Assembly (NCBI RefSeq): GCF_025263265.1
Contig: NZ_CP079869.1
Location: 930,001-994,000, forward strand
From: Mycobacterium sp. SMC-4
Lineage (GTDB): Bacteria; Actinomycetota; Actinomycetes; Mycobacteriales; Mycobacteriaceae
Direction of reading: 5' to 3'
Length of the DNA stretch: 64,000 bases
The translations under genes and the position numbers were made by a program. Position 1 is the first letter of the stretch, and each line of letters starts with the position of its first letter. Shown in pieces: positions 39,911 to 49,740 of this stretch. The notes under the pieces are model-generated. The model was not told the DNA's origin. It did no database searches and saw only the letters and a program-made list of their open reading frames with translations.

Positions 39911-41278
39911 ATGGTCCTGTCGCGGCGGCTCTGGCGGCCCTGAAGGCGGCCCGTGATGCGGTGAACGCACTGGATGTGACGTCGCTGCGGCACGCGGAGC
40001 TGCTCGAGGTGATGGACGCGCTGGAAGCAGATGCACGCCGCGCGCCGGTGCTGCGTCACCACATCGTCAACCGGCTGGTCGCCGAGGCCAACCCACTGGA
40101 ACTGGGCGCGACGTCGCTGTCGAAGGTGCTCGCGTTCCGGCTACGGCTCAGTGCGGTCGAGGCGCGCCGCCGCATCGACGTCGCCGGCGAGTTGGGCCCG
40201 CGCACGGCGATGTCGGGTGAACCGTTGGCGCCGGTTCTGGAACACACCGCGGAGGCCGAGCGCCACGGCCGGATCGGCGCAGAGCACGTCACGGTGATCC
40301 GGGGATTCTTCGCCGCGCTGCCCGACACGGTCGACGTCGCCACGCGCGCCGACGCCGACGCCGACCTTGGCGCGGATCGCGAGCCGACACAGCCCCGAGG
40401 CTCTGCGCAAGGCGGCCAACCGGCTGCTGGCGCATCTGCATCCGGATGGGGACTTCACCGACGCCGAGCGGGCCCGCCGGCGCGGCGTGACGCTCGGGCC
40501 ACAACGGGCCAACGGGTTGAGCCGGATCGCCGGAGAACTCACACCGGAGGCCCGAGCGGTGCTCGAATCACTGCTGGCGAAGCTGGCGGGTCCGGGCATG
40601 TGCAACCCGGACGACGAACAGCCGACCATCGAGGGCGAGCCGGGCCATGACGCGGTTGACAAGGACTCCAGGACGCAGCCTCAGCGTAATCATGATGCGC
40701 TCGTGGCGATGGGTCGCGCGCTGTTGTGCTCCGGCGGGTTGGGTCAGCTCAATGGCCTGCCCGTGACGGTCATCGTGTCGACCACGTTGCAGGAACTGGA
40801 ATCCGGTGCCGGACAGGCGGTCACCGGTGACGGCTCGTTGCTGCCGATGCGCGACTTGATCCGGATGTCCGCCCACGCCCACCATTACCTGGCCGTCTTC
40901 GACGAACACACCGAGCAGGCCCTCTACCTGGGCCGGACAAAACGGTGCGCGACTGCCGGACAACGAATCATGTTGCATTCCAAGTACCGTGGCTGCACCC
41001 GCCCGGGGTGCGACGCATCCGGCTACCGCTGTCAGGTGCACCACGCCGCGGCTGACTGGAAGAATGACGGTCGCACCGATATCGACGACCTGACGCTGGC
41101 CTGTGGTCCGGACAATCGCATGGTCGAGACGACGGGCTGGACGACGGCGCAGGGCAAACATGGTCGCACCGAGTGGATCCCGCCTCCTAGTCTGGATACC
41201 GGGCAGGCGCGGGTGAACGATCTGCACCACCCGGAGCGGATGCTGCTCTACTCCGAGGGTGACGGTTCGGCCCCGTGA
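39907..41278 (+). pseudogene. DUF222/HNH endonuclease-like (13E12 type), frameshifted
   Basis: Two frames together make one protein. The first (39907 to about 40366) encodes the N-terminal DUF222 part: LRHAELLEVMDALEADARRAP and KVLAFRLRLSAVEARRRIDVA. The second (from about 40367, +1 frame, to 41278) continues ARIASRHSPEALRKAANRLLAHL and ends with the HNH region CTRPGCDASGYRCQVHHAAADW...NDGRTD. At 40361-40370 the sequence CCGACCTTGG has one T too many: with a single T it would read DLARIASR without interruption. So either a one-base insertion has inactivated the gene, or it is a sequencing error. The GTG start overlaps the SOS box palindrome. Confidence 0.8.
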
Positions 41279-41295
41279 CCCCGCCGGCGTGCCGA

Positions 41296-42477
41296 TCAGC
41301 CGACGTCGGGCACGCTGGCCAGGCGCACGTAAGCCGATGCCGCCTCGGCGCGGTTGGTCGCGTGCAATTTACGCAGCACCCTCTTCACGTGTGACTTCAC
41401 CGTGCCGGCCGAGATCACCAGTTCGTCGGCGATCTGTTGATTGGTGCGACCGGCCGCCATCAGTCGCAGCACCTCGACCTCGCGCCGGGTGAGGACCGTC
41501 ATCACGCGGGTCTGTACGTCGGCCAGCGAGCGTGCCGCGGGACTACGCTCCAGCGGCTCGATCTTGCGCAGGTCCAGATCTGCATCCTGCAACGCCCGAG
41601 CCGCTTCATCGGCCGAGGCCAATGCGTTTCGGACCTCCGCGTGCTGGCGGCGCATCCTCTCCATGAGCACTGTGCGCTCGTAGGCATACCCGAACCCCTC
41701 CGCGAACGCCCACACCGTGTCGCGGTCGATCTCGTCGACGAGGCGACCCGAATACAGGCGGTCTGCATGCAGGAAGCCGATCACCTTGCCCGTCGGCATC
41801 ACCGGTGCCGCCACATAGGAATGGGTCATCGAGAAGTCGATGATCGGTTTGTTGACGCGGGGATCGTTGCGGGCGTCGCGGACAATCGCCGGTGCGCGGC
41901 GGCGGATCATCTCGGTCTCGAGCAGCATGTGATCCAACGGCGGCGCGACGGACTGCGCGAACGCGACCATCTTCTCGGCGCCCTCCCGGTCCTCGCCGAA
42001 GTACGCCGACTCCATGACCATCCGGCCCTCGTGCACGCGAAAGAGCACGGCTCGATCGAATCCGCACGACTCCACCAACTCTCGCGGAGCCCGGTCGACG
42101 ATCGTCGCGACATCATCGACCACCCGCAGCTTGCTCAAGCCCTCCTGGACCTGCAACAGCGCAAAGGTGCGCCGCCGGGCGCCGTCCTCGATCAGCTCCC
42201 GCTCCAATGCGCACAGGTCGAGCACCGCCTCCAGCGCAAGCAGTGCATCCTCGTCGTCGCACGCTTCCAGGGCGTTGCGCACCACGGTGGCCTTGGTGTC
42301 GACGGCTTCGGATACCACGGCCATGGGGTCGTCGGTGGGGTCGATGCCCCACCCTTGAAATGTCTCCCGGTAGCGACGGGCGGCCTCGCTTTCCCGCGCT
42401 GGACGCGACGCCCAGCCGGGATGGCCGGCCAACGTCTCAGCCGCCCCGGAATCAGGCGTGGCGTCGGCGGTGGTCAT
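41296..42477 (-). CDS. GAF-domain LuxR-family transcriptional regulator
   Basis: 393 residues. A GAF-like domain (about 120-290: [50 protein letters not shown]) is followed by a helical linker and a C-terminal LuxR HTH ([25 protein letters not shown]...[22 protein letters not shown]). No receiver domain is present, so it is a one-component ligand sensor. I took the ATG at 42477. It is divergent from the P450-mce operon and may control it, for example in response to the imported lipid. Its ligand is unknown. Confidence 0.85.
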   Translation of the reverse strand: MTTADATPDSGAAETLAGHPGWASRPARESEAARRYRETFQGWGIDPTDDPMAVVSEAVDTKATVVRNALEACDDEDALLALEAVLDLCALERELIEDGARRRTFALLQVQEGLSKLRVVDDVATIVDRAPRELVESCGFDRAVLFRVHEGRMVMESAYFGEDREGAEKMVAFAQSVAPPLDHMLLETEMIRRRAPAIVRDARNDPRVNKPIIDFSMTHSYVAAPVMPTGKVIGFLHADRLYSGRLVDEIDRDTVWAFAEGFGYAYERTVLMERMRRQHAEVRNALASADEAARALQDADLDLRKIEPLERSPAARSLADVQTRVMTVLTRREVEVLRLMAAGRTNQQIADELVISAGTVKSHVKRVLRKLHATNRAEAASAYVRLASVPDVG

Positions 42478-42491
42478 AGGGGCTACTTTCC

Positions 42492-42564
42492 TCCGACCAC
42501 AGCTGCGGTGCGGTCGGAATCGCAAATTGCCCTCCTACGGGAGTGGGAGTGCTCCCCAACGGGG
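42492..42564. promoter_or_regulatory. Inverted repeats between GAF-LuxR gene and P450-mce operon
   Basis: TCCGACC (42492-42498) and GGTCGGA (42512-42518) form a widely spaced inverted repeat. Further on lie CTCC-N-GGAG-like symmetry near 42532-42543 and CCCC-AAC-GGGG at 42554-42564. These candidate operators fill the 125-bp divergent region. No clear -10/-35 could be chosen. Confidence 0.45.
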
Positions 42565-42602
42565 GATCGCTTTGCTGTTCTGCTTCGCAGAGGCTGACGG
42601 AC

Positions 42603-43838
42603 ATGTCATCTACCACTGTTTCGGCGCTCGAGATGTTGACCACGCCTGAGGGCATCGCCAACCCTTACCCGCTCTACGATCAGCTGCGCAGCCAGTCTCC
42701 GGTAGCCGGCTATCGAGACTGGCCGCCGGGAACCGTGCCGGGAGCCGACCAACCCGTCACCGCGTGGGCGCTGTTCCGTTACGACCAGGTCTTCGACGCT
42801 GCGCGCGACAGCGCCACGTTCTCGTCGCGAGATCCGCTGCAAGAGGCGTCTTCTGCGCCGAGCCTGATGCTGGTCAATACGGATCCCCCCAAACACGAGG
42901 TGGAACGGAAGTTGGTCAGCCAAGCATTCTCTCCGCGTCGCATCAAACGGCTGGAAGGCTGGCTGGGGGAGCTGATTCCGCGCCTGCTCGATGACCTCGG
43001 CGAGGGCGAGGTGGACGTGATGACGTTCGCGGCCGAGATTCCCACTAGGGCCATGGTGCGCCTGCTGGGTCTGCCCGAAGGTGACCACGTGCGGTTCCGC
43101 AGGTGGGCCAACGCGTTCATGTTGTCGTCGTCGCTGACGCCAGAAGAACGGATGGCGAGCAATCAAGAGATGGTCGCGACCTTCGCCGCTCGCCTGGCCG
43201 AGCACACCGCCCGCATTGCAGCGCAGGAGACCAGCGAAGACATCGACGACGCCGAGGACCTCATCTCGGCGCTGTTGCGCGCCGAGGTCGACGGTCAACG
43301 GCTGACTCCAGAGGAGATCGTTCGATTCTGCGTCACGCTGGTGGTCGCCGGCAGCGAGACCACGACGTTTCTGATCGGCAATCTGTTGCATGCGCTTGCG
43401 CGCGAACCGGAGGTCGCTGCGCGCCTGCGCGCCGACCGGGCACTGCTGACGGTCTTCATCGAAGAGACCATGCGACTCGACGGACCCCCGCAGCGGCTGT
43501 TCCGGATAGCCACCCGCGATGTCGAGGTGGGGGGCAAGATGATCCGTGCCGGCGACTGGGTGGCGCTGTTCTTCGGTTCGGCCAATCGTGACCCAGCGGT
43601 ATTTCCCGACCCGTCGCGGCTGGACATCGATCGACCGAATCTGCGCAAGCAACTCTCGCTCGGCCACGGCCTGCATTTCTGCCTCGGGTCCTCCTTGGCC
43701 CGGTTGGAGGTGACGACGATGCTCAACGCGGTGCTCGACCGCTATCAACACATCGCGTTGAGCGACGATCCCGGCACCAAGCAGACCGCCAGTCTGCTGA
43801 CCCACGCGTACGTCCGTCTTCCCCTGCGCCTGTCATGA
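42603..43838 (+). CDS. Cytochrome P450 of mce operon
   Basis: 411 residues. Heme loop LGHGLHFCLG (Cys360; the usual first Phe is Leu), I-helix VVAGSETTTFLIG, K-helix EETMRLDGPPQRLFR. It is not close to the two tandem P450s at 4.7-7.3 kb. The ATG at 42603 gives a normal P450 N-terminus (PYPLYDQLRSQSPV). It overlaps the next gene by 4 bases and is in one unit with a ferredoxin and the mce transporter, so it probably hydroxylates a hydrophobic substrate imported by that system. Substrate unknown. Confidence 0.9.
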   Translation: MSSTTVSALEMLTTPEGIANPYPLYDQLRSQSPVAGYRDWPPGTVPGADQPVTAWALFRYDQVFDAARDSATFSSRDPLQEASSAPSLMLVNTDPPKHEVERKLVSQAFSPRRIKRLEGWLGELIPRLLDDLGEGEVDVMTFAAEIPTRAMVRLLGLPEGDHVRFRRWANAFMLSSSLTPEERMASNQEMVATFAARLAEHTARIAAQETSEDIDDAEDLISALLRAEVDGQRLTPEEIVRFCVTLVVAGSETTTFLIGNLLHALAREPEVAARLRADRALLTVFIEETMRLDGPPQRLFRIATRDVEVGGKMIRAGDWVALFFGSANRDPAVFPDPSRLDIDRPNLRKQLSLGHGLHFCLGSSLARLEVTTMLNAVLDRYQHIALSDDPGTKQTASLLTHAYVRLPLRLS

Positions 43839-44248
43839 CCGCCATCGCCGAGCAGGACCGAAATATCGAAGCGACGAAGGCCATCTATGCCGCCGTGCCG
43901 GCAGGCGACCTGAACACGGCGCTGCGGCACCTCGATCCCGACGTGCGGATCACCTACTACGGTACTGCGATGATTCCGTATGCCGGTGATTACCACGGCA
44001 TCACCGAAGCGATGACGTTCTTCGCCAAGGTCGGACAGGCCATCTCGATCGTCGAGATGGAACCGTGGAAGTTCATCGCACAGGGCGACGACCTCGCGGT
44101 CTGGGGACGGCAGCGCTTTCGAAGGCTCGACACCGGATACGAATGGCAGTCCGAATTCGCGCATATCATCACCCTCCGGGACGGACGCTGGCTGTACTTC
44201 CGCGACTTCATGAACTCGGCGCTGACCGCCGAAGCGTTCAGCCGATGA
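43835..44248 (+). CDS. SnoaL/NTF2-like protein
   Basis: 137 residues with the alpha+beta cone fold pattern of SnoaL-like proteins: IEATKAIYAAVPAGDLNTALRHLDPDVRITYYG, then YHGITEAMTFFAKV, and WLYFRDFMNSALTAEAF at the end. Such proteins act as isomerases, hydrolases or binding partners for small molecules. The ATG overlaps the P450 stop (ATGA), and its stop overlaps the ferredoxin ATG, so the three are translationally coupled and likely act on one substrate. Catalytic residues could not be assigned. Confidence 0.8.
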   Translation: MTAIAEQDRNIEATKAIYAAVPAGDLNTALRHLDPDVRITYYGTAMIPYAGDYHGITEAMTFFAKVGQAISIVEMEPWKFIAQGDDLAVWGRQRFRRLDTGYEWQSEFAHIITLRDGRWLYFRDFMNSALTAEAFSR

Positions 44249-44439
44249 GGATCATCGCCGACCGAGAGGTCTGTATGTCCGCCGGCATGTGCGTGATGAC
44301 CGCCGGGGAGTTCTTCGACCAGGATGCCGGCGGCTCGGTCGTTCTCATGCGCGCAGGGGTGCCCGACGACATCCAGGCGCGGGTCCGGCTGGCCGTCGGA
44401 CTGTGCCCTTCGGGTGCCCTTCAGGTGCTGCCCGCATGA
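44245..44439 (+). CDS. 3Fe-4S ferredoxin (P450 partner)
   Basis: A 64-residue ferredoxin: IIADREVCMSAGMC and VGLCPSGALQ. Three Cys (10, 16 and 54) are present as C-x5-C...CP, with no fourth Cys in the middle, the pattern of 3Fe-4S ferredoxins that donate electrons to actinobacterial P450s. It directly follows the P450 and NTF2-like genes with overlapping codons, so the redox partner is supplied in the operon. The start at 44245 is fixed by the ATGA overlap. Confidence 0.9.
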   Translation: MRIIADREVCMSAGMCVMTAGEFFDQDAGGSVVLMRAGVPDDIQARVRLAVGLCPSGALQVLPA

Positions 44440-44464
44440 CTGTGCATCTGGCCGGCGCGCCACG

Positions 44465-45238
44465 ATGGTGATGACTGCGCAGACGGTGACCAAGCCGATC
44501 CGTGTGCTCGGCGGCTTCTTCGCGATGTCGCTGGACACTTTCGTCTTGATGTTCAAGCGGCCATTCGCGTGGCGCGAGTACGTCATCCAGACCTGGTTCG
44601 TCGCGCGGGTATCGGTACTGCCGGCGCTGATGTTGACCATGCCGTACTCGGTACTGCTCGTGTTCACGTTCAACATCTTGCTCAATGAGTTTGGCGCGAA
44701 GGACTTCTCGGGAACGGGCGCAGCCATCGGCACGGTGAACCAGATCGGTCCGATCGTGACGGTGTTGGTAGTATCCGGTGCCGGCGCAACGGCGATGTGC
44801 GCAGATCTCGGCGCCCGTACCATCCGCGAGGAACTCGACGCGCTTCGGGTCATGGGTATCAACCCTATTCAAGCGTTGGTGGTACCCCGCGTGCTGGCCG
44901 CGACCACCGTGGCCCTGGCCTTGGCCGCCTCGGTCATCATTGTCGGCCTGGCGGGTGCCTTCGTCTTCTGCGTGTACATTCAGCATGTCTCAGCGGGAGC
45001 ATTCATCTCGGGACTGACGCTGCTCACCGGAGCCGGGGATGTCGTCGTCTCCCTGGCCAAGGCCACGTTGTTCGGCTTGGCTGCCGGGCTGATCGCCTGC
45101 TACAAGGGGGTTTACGTGCAAGGCGGACCCGCGGGCGTGGGGAATGCAGTCAACGAGACGGTGGTGTTCACCTTCATGGTGTTGTTCGCGATCAACGTCA
45201 TCGTGACCGCTGTGGGCATCCAGTTCACGGTGTCGTGA
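44465..45238 (+). CDS. YrbE-family permease (YrbEA)
   Basis: 257 residues, with several TM segments and the MlaE/YrbE signature: GGFFAMSLDTFVLMFK, VPRVLAATTVALALAASVI, ELDALRVMGINPIQALVVPR. It is the first of two permeases of the Mce lipid importer and should pair with YrbEB and an MceG-type ATPase, which is not in this window. ATG at 44465 or 44471 are both possible; the frame open further upstream is antiphase to the ferredoxin. Which numbered Mce system this is cannot be decided by sequence reading. Confidence 0.9.
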   Translation: MVMTAQTVTKPIRVLGGFFAMSLDTFVLMFKRPFAWREYVIQTWFVARVSVLPALMLTMPYSVLLVFTFNILLNEFGAKDFSGTGAAIGTVNQIGPIVTVLVVSGAGATAMCADLGARTIREELDALRVMGINPIQALVVPRVLAATTVALALAASVIIVGLAGAFVFCVYIQHVSAGAFISGLTLLTGAGDVVVSLAKATLFGLAAGLIACYKGVYVQGGPAGVGNAVNETVVFTFMVLFAINVIVTAVGIQFTVS

Positions 45239-45248
45239 GGCGACAACC

Positions 45249-46103
45249 ATGACCGTCAGCACACCGAGCAAGCCCTTCGGGCGACCGGCACATCTGGTCG
45301 AAGGGTTTGTCGGCGGCTGGAACCGCGTCGGTGGACAGGCGCGGTTCTACGCGAGCACGTTGGCGGCGATTCCCGACGCCCTCACCCACTATCGTACCGA
45401 GTTGCTGCGATTGATCGCCCAAATGGGACTGGGCAGCGGGGCTTTGGCCGTCGTCGGCGGCACCGTCGCGATCGTCGGATTCTTGACCATGACGACGGGC
45501 GCTCTGGTTGCGGTGCAGGGCTACAACCAGCTTTCCTCAGTGGGTTTCGAGGCGCTGACCGGATTCGCGTCGGCCTTCTTCAATGTCCGGCTGATCGTGC
45601 CCGGCACGACTTCGGTGGCGTTGTCGGCCACCATCGGTGCGGGCGCGACCGCCCAGTTGGGCGCCATGCGAATCAACGAAGAGATCGATGCGCTCGAGGT
45701 GATCGGAATCCGCAGCACCACCTACCTCGCTGCGACCCGTGTCCTCGCCGGGGTGATCGTCGTCATCCCGCTCTACTGCGTGGCTGTGATGATGGCCTTC
45801 TTCGCGGCGCGGTTCGGCACCACCGTGATATACGGCCAGGGTTCAGGCGTTTACGACCATTACTTCGGGACGTTTCTCAACCCGACCGACCTGATCTGGT
45901 CCTTCTTCCAATGCGTGGCCATGACGGTCGTCATCATGCTCGTGCACACCTACTACGGGTTCACCGCGTCCGGCGGTCCCGCAGGCGTCGGCGAGGCGGT
46001 GGGCCGTGCGGTCCGCACATCGATGGTCGTCGCAGCGGTCGAAATCGTGATGATCTCACTGGCCGTCTACGGTCAGTCGGGCAATTTCAATCTGGCGGGT
46101 TGA
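45249..46103 (+). CDS. YrbE-family permease (YrbEB)
   Basis: 284 residues. Typical YrbEB text: AIPDALTHYRTELLRLIAQMGLG, VQGYNQLSSVGFEALTGFASAFFNVR, EEIDALEVIGIRSTTYLAATRVLAGVIVVIPLYC. About five TM segments. It sits 10 bp after YrbEA and 1 bp before mceA, the standard order of a mycobacterial mce operon. The permease dimer transports lipids handed over by the Mce proteins. Confidence 0.92.
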   Translation: MTVSTPSKPFGRPAHLVEGFVGGWNRVGGQARFYASTLAAIPDALTHYRTELLRLIAQMGLGSGALAVVGGTVAIVGFLTMTTGALVAVQGYNQLSSVGFEALTGFASAFFNVRLIVPGTTSVALSATIGAGATAQLGAMRINEEIDALEVIGIRSTTYLAATRVLAGVIVVIPLYCVAVMMAFFAARFGTTVIYGQGSGVYDHYFGTFLNPTDLIWSFFQCVAMTVVIMLVHTYYGFTASGGPAGVGEAVGRAVRTSMVVAAVEIVMISLAVYGQSGNFNLAG

Positions 46104-46104
46104 C

Positions 46105-47436
46105 ATGCGGCCACGCAGCGGTGAAGCCCGCATTCACAACGCATGGTGGACGGCGATTCTGCTGGCGGTCATCGCCGCATTTCTCGCCGTCACCGCCAGT
46201 GTCTACAGCGGTACGTTCCGATCCTACGTACCAGTTACTTTGACGTCGGAACGGTCCGGACTGGTGATGGAGGCCGGCGCCAAGGTCAAGTTGCGCGGCG
46301 TCGAGGTGGGTCGCGTCCAAAGCATCAGCGGCGGTGACGGTCGGGCCAAGCTGGAACTGGGCATCGATCCGGACCAGATCCAGTTCATTCCGGCCAACGT
46401 GCAGGCGCAGATCCAGGTCACGACAGCGTTCGGCGCGAAATTCGTCGACCTGGTGTATCCGTCGGACCCCAGCCCGGCTTCGCTGGCCGAGGGGGCAGTG
46501 CTGCAGGCGATCAACGTCAGCACCGAGGTCAACACCATTTTCGAGAATCTGTCCGACCTCCTGAAGATGGTCGACCCGTCGAAGGTCAACGCGGTGCTGA
46601 CCGCCCTGGCCGAGGCAGTGCGTGGCAAAGGTGAACGGATGGGGAAGGCCACCACCGACTTGAACGTGGTGCTCACCGCGCTCAACGAACGGAACGAGAC
46701 GATCCGCCAGGACTGGCGGTCCTTCAAACGTTTCAACGACACCTACTCCGCGGTCGCCTCTGACATCGTGACCATCCTTTCCGATGCGAGCACCACCAGC
46801 AGGACCGTAGTCGAGCAGGCAGATGATCTAGATGCCCTGCTGCTCAACACCACCGGTTTGGCGCGATCCGGAACCGAATTGCTGGCGGTCAGCAAGGACA
46901 GCCTGGTGGACCTGGTCGGCACGCTGGAGTCCACGACCGGACTGCTGAACAAGTACAGCCCGGTTTACGCGTGTTGGTTACAGGGCGCGACGTGGTTTCT
47001 GGAGAACGGTGGATACGACGCCTGGGGCGGCGACAACGGCCGTTCGATTCAGCTCGATGTCGGCCTGTTGTTCGGTAACGACCCGTACGAGTTTCCGAAC
47101 CACCTGCCGGTCATTGCCGCCAAGGGCGGCCCCGGTGGGAAACCCGGCTGCGGGTCACTCCCGGATGCCACCAAGAACTTCCCGGTTCGTCAGCTCATCA
47201 CGAACACCGGTTGGGGAACGGGTCTGGACATTCGGCCGAATCCCGGTATAGGACGACCATGTTGGGCCAACTACCTTCCCGTGACCCGGGCGAACCCCGA
47301 GCCGGCGAGCATCCGGCAGTGCCTGCCCGGGCCTGCGCCGGGGCCGATCCCGTACCCGGGGGCGCCGCCCTATGGGGCGGCGCTGTACGGCCCAGGTGGG
47401 GTGCCACTGTGGCCGGGAATGCCACCGGCCCGATGA
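46105..47436 (+). CDS. Mce-family protein MceA
   Basis: 443 residues: short cytoplasmic start, one TM helix (TAILLAVIAAFLAVTASVYS), the MCE domain (about residues 40-115: VPVTLTSERSGLVMEAGAKVKLRGVEVGRV), a helical SVP-type region to about 330 and a Pro/Gly-rich tail. It forms part of the periplasmic hexameric lipid tunnel. The end PYPGAPPYGAALYGPGG is a low-complexity mycobacterial-type tail. First of the six mce genes A-F. Confidence 0.92.
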   Translation: MRPRSGEARIHNAWWTAILLAVIAAFLAVTASVYSGTFRSYVPVTLTSERSGLVMEAGAKVKLRGVEVGRVQSISGGDGRAKLELGIDPDQIQFIPANVQAQIQVTTAFGAKFVDLVYPSDPSPASLAEGAVLQAINVSTEVNTIFENLSDLLKMVDPSKVNAVLTALAEAVRGKGERMGKATTDLNVVLTALNERNETIRQDWRSFKRFNDTYSAVASDIVTILSDASTTSRTVVEQADDLDALLLNTTGLARSGTELLAVSKDSLVDLVGTLESTTGLLNKYSPVYACWLQGATWFLENGGYDAWGGDNGRSIQLDVGLLFGNDPYEFPNHLPVIAAKGGPGGKPGCGSLPDATKNFPVRQLITNTGWGTGLDIRPNPGIGRPCWANYLPVTRANPEPASIRQCLPGPAPGPIPYPGAPPYGAALYGPGGVPLWPGMPPAR

Positions 47437-47467
47437 GCAGATCGTATCGAGTGCAGGAGACGACATC

Positions 47468-48496
47468 GTGAAGGACGACTTCAAGGGTGCGGCGTGGCGC
47501 CTGTTGGTCTTCCTGACGGTGTGCGCCGTCGGGACGTTCGCGTTGCTGGTGGTGTTCGCCGACTTCCGATTCGGCGGTGGTAAGCGGTACTTCGCCGAAT
47601 TCACCAATGTGTCCGGTCTGAAGAGCGACGACATGGTGCGCATCGCGGGTGTGGAGGTCGGCACGATCCAGGACATCTCCTTCAACCAGGATTCGACCGT
47701 CCGCGTGGAGTTCGCCACCGACGATTCGGTGATCCTCACCGAGGGCACCCGCGTGGCCGTCCGCTACGACAACGTGATCGGCGGCCGTTATCTGGCGCTC
47801 GAGGAGGGCGCCGGCGGCTTGCGCCTGCTGCAGCCCGGCGGCACGATCCCGGTCGCGCGCACGCAGCCCGCCCTCGACTTGGACTCTGTCATCGGCGGGT
47901 TCAGACCGCTTTTCCGGGTGCTCGATGCAGAGCAGGTCAATACGCTGAGTGGACAGTTGATCTCGGCTCTGCAAGGCCAAGGCCCGACCATCGGGTCATT
48001 CCTGCAACAGGCGGCCCTGGTGACCAACACGCTGGCCGACCGTGACGTGCTCATCGGTCAGGTCATCGACAACCTCAACGTGGTACTGGGATCGCTGGGT
48101 AGTCAAACCGAACGCCTCGATCTGGCGGTGACCTCGTTGTCGGAACTGGTGCAGGGGCTCGCCGAGCGCAAGGTCGACCTTTCCACGGCTCTGGCCTACA
48201 CCGATGCCGCGGCTGGCTCGGTGGCCGACCTGTTGGCCCAATCTCGCCGACCGTTCGCGAAGATCGTCCGCGAAACGGATCGCGCCGCCGCCATCGCGGT
48301 GGCCGATCACGACTACCTCGACAATCTCCTCAACACCCTGCCGGACAAGTATCGGGCGTTGGGCCGGCAGGGCATCAATGGTGACTTCTTCAGCTTCTAC
48401 CTGTGCGACATCGTGCTCAAGCTCAACGGGAAAGGTGGCCAGCCGGTGTATGTCAAGATCGCCGAACAGGTTTCGGGGCGGTGCGCACCGAAATGA
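47468..48496 (+). CDS. Mce-family protein MceB
   Basis: 342 residues from the GTG at 47468, behind AGGAGA. TM helix WRLLVFLTVCAVGTFALLVVF, then MCE domain (YFAEFTNVSGLKSDDMVRIAGVEVGTI) and helical region (ERKVDLSTALAYTDAAAGSVAD). The C-terminal LCDIVLKLNGKGGQPVYVK and final Cys (SGRCAPK) are normal for MceB. A 31-bp gap from mceA, in which an ATG at 47433 is out of frame, separates the two. Confidence 0.92.
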   Translation: MKDDFKGAAWRLLVFLTVCAVGTFALLVVFADFRFGGGKRYFAEFTNVSGLKSDDMVRIAGVEVGTIQDISFNQDSTVRVEFATDDSVILTEGTRVAVRYDNVIGGRYLALEEGAGGLRLLQPGGTIPVARTQPALDLDSVIGGFRPLFRVLDAEQVNTLSGQLISALQGQGPTIGSFLQQAALVTNTLADRDVLIGQVIDNLNVVLGSLGSQTERLDLAVTSLSELVQGLAERKVDLSTALAYTDAAAGSVADLLAQSRRPFAKIVRETDRAAAIAVADHDYLDNLLNTLPDKYRALGRQGINGDFFSFYLCDIVLKLNGKGGQPVYVKIAEQVSGRCAPK

Positions 48497-49740
48497 GGTC
48501 CTTCACGGAACGCAGCCCGCTGGTGATTGGGGCCGTCGGTGTGCTGATCGTCTCCGCCGTTGTCGTCGGCGCACTGCAGTACCAGAAACTTCCGCTGGTC
48601 AATCAGGTCAGGAGCTATTCGGCGCAGTTCGCCGACGCCGGTGGTCTGTTGACCGGGGCCACCGTGGAGGTCTCCGGTTATCCGGCGGGCAAGGTGTCGT
48701 CGATCGAACTCGATGGGGAAGTGGTGCTGGTGGGCTTCCGCATCGACAAGAACATCCGGGTGGGCGAGGCGACCGAGGCCGCGATCAAGACGAAGAGCTT
48801 GCTGGGCACCAAGATGCTTGCCGTCCTTCCGCAGGGCCAAGGCGAGCTCGACGGGCCCATTCCGATGGAGCGGACCACGTCGCCCTACCAACTGCCCGAG
48901 GCGCTCGGCGACCTCGCCGACACCATCAGCGGGCTCGACACAGATCAACTTTCGGATTCGTTGTCGACGCTGTCGGAGACCTTCACCGACACCCCCGACG
49001 AGCTGCGAGACGCGGTGCACGGTGTCGCCCGATTCGCCCAGTCGCTCAACGACCGGGACGCGCAGTTGCGTACGCTGCTCGACAACGCGGCAAAGGTAAC
49101 GGGGGTTCTGGCCCACCGCAGTGACCAGGTTGCCCGGCTGGTCGCTGCCACCAACGCGCTGTTGGCGCAGCTACGCACCCAGGCCGACGCGGTGAGTCAG
49201 ATCTGGATCAATATCTCCTCGGCCGCAGCACAATTGAAGGGGTTCATCGCCGAGAACCAGCACCAACTGCGACCCGCACTGGAGAAACTCAACGGCGTCA
49301 TGGCGATCCTGGACAACCGCAAGGATCGGCTGCAGGAAGCGGTCAAACTGCTCAACAAATACGCCATGTCGCTCGGCGAATCCTTGTCATCCGGGCCGTT
49401 CTTCAAGGCCTATGTGGTCAACCTGCTTCCGGGACAGTTCGTACAGCCGTTCGTCGATGCCGCGTTCTCAGACCTCGGCCTCGACCCCAACGTGTTGCTT
49501 CCGTCGCAGCTGACAGATCCACCGACAGGCCAGCCGGGCACGCCGGGGTTGCCGGTGCCCTTCCCGCGCACCGGGCAGGGCGGGGAGCCGCATCTGACCC
49601 TGCCCGATGCGATCACCGGCAACCCGGGTGATCCGCGCTATCCGTACCGCGAACCGCTGCCGGCTCCGCCGCCGGGCGGTCCTCCGCCGGGTACACCCGC
49701 ATTGTCCGGTACCGCGCCTTCGGAATCGGGGCAGCCATGA
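48493..49740 (+). CDS. Mce-family protein MceC
   Basis: 415 residues from the ATG at 48493, overlapping the mceB stop by 4 bases. N-terminal TM (SPLVIGAVGVLIVSAVVVGAL), MCE domain (YSAQFADAGGLLTGATVEVSGYPAGKV), long helical region, and a Pro/Gly-rich tail (PAPPPGGPPPGTPALSG). It forms part of the same transporter. Confidence 0.92.
   Translation: MRSFTERSPLVIGAVGVLIVSAVVVGALQYQKLPLVNQVRSYSAQFADAGGLLTGATVEVSGYPAGKVSSIELDGEVVLVGFRIDKNIRVGEATEAAIKTKSLLGTKMLAVLPQGQGELDGPIPMERTTSPYQLPEALGDLADTISGLDTDQLSDSLSTLSETFTDTPDELRDAVHGVARFAQSLNDRDAQLRTLLDNAAKVTGVLAHRSDQVARLVAATNALLAQLRTQADAVSQIWINISSAAAQLKGFIAENQHQLRPALEKLNGVMAILDNRKDRLQEAVKLLNKYAMSLGESLSSGPFFKAYVVNLLPGQFVQPFVDAAFSDLGLDPNVLLPSQLTDPPTGQPGTPGLPVPFPRTGQGGEPHLTLPDAITGNPGDPRYPYREPLPAPPPGGPPPGTPALSGTAPSESGQP

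Noticed and set aside
40361-40372. Programmed frameshifting in the DUF222/HNH gene
   Set aside because: No slippery heptamer or downstream pseudoknot is evident; a simple one-base insertion explains it.
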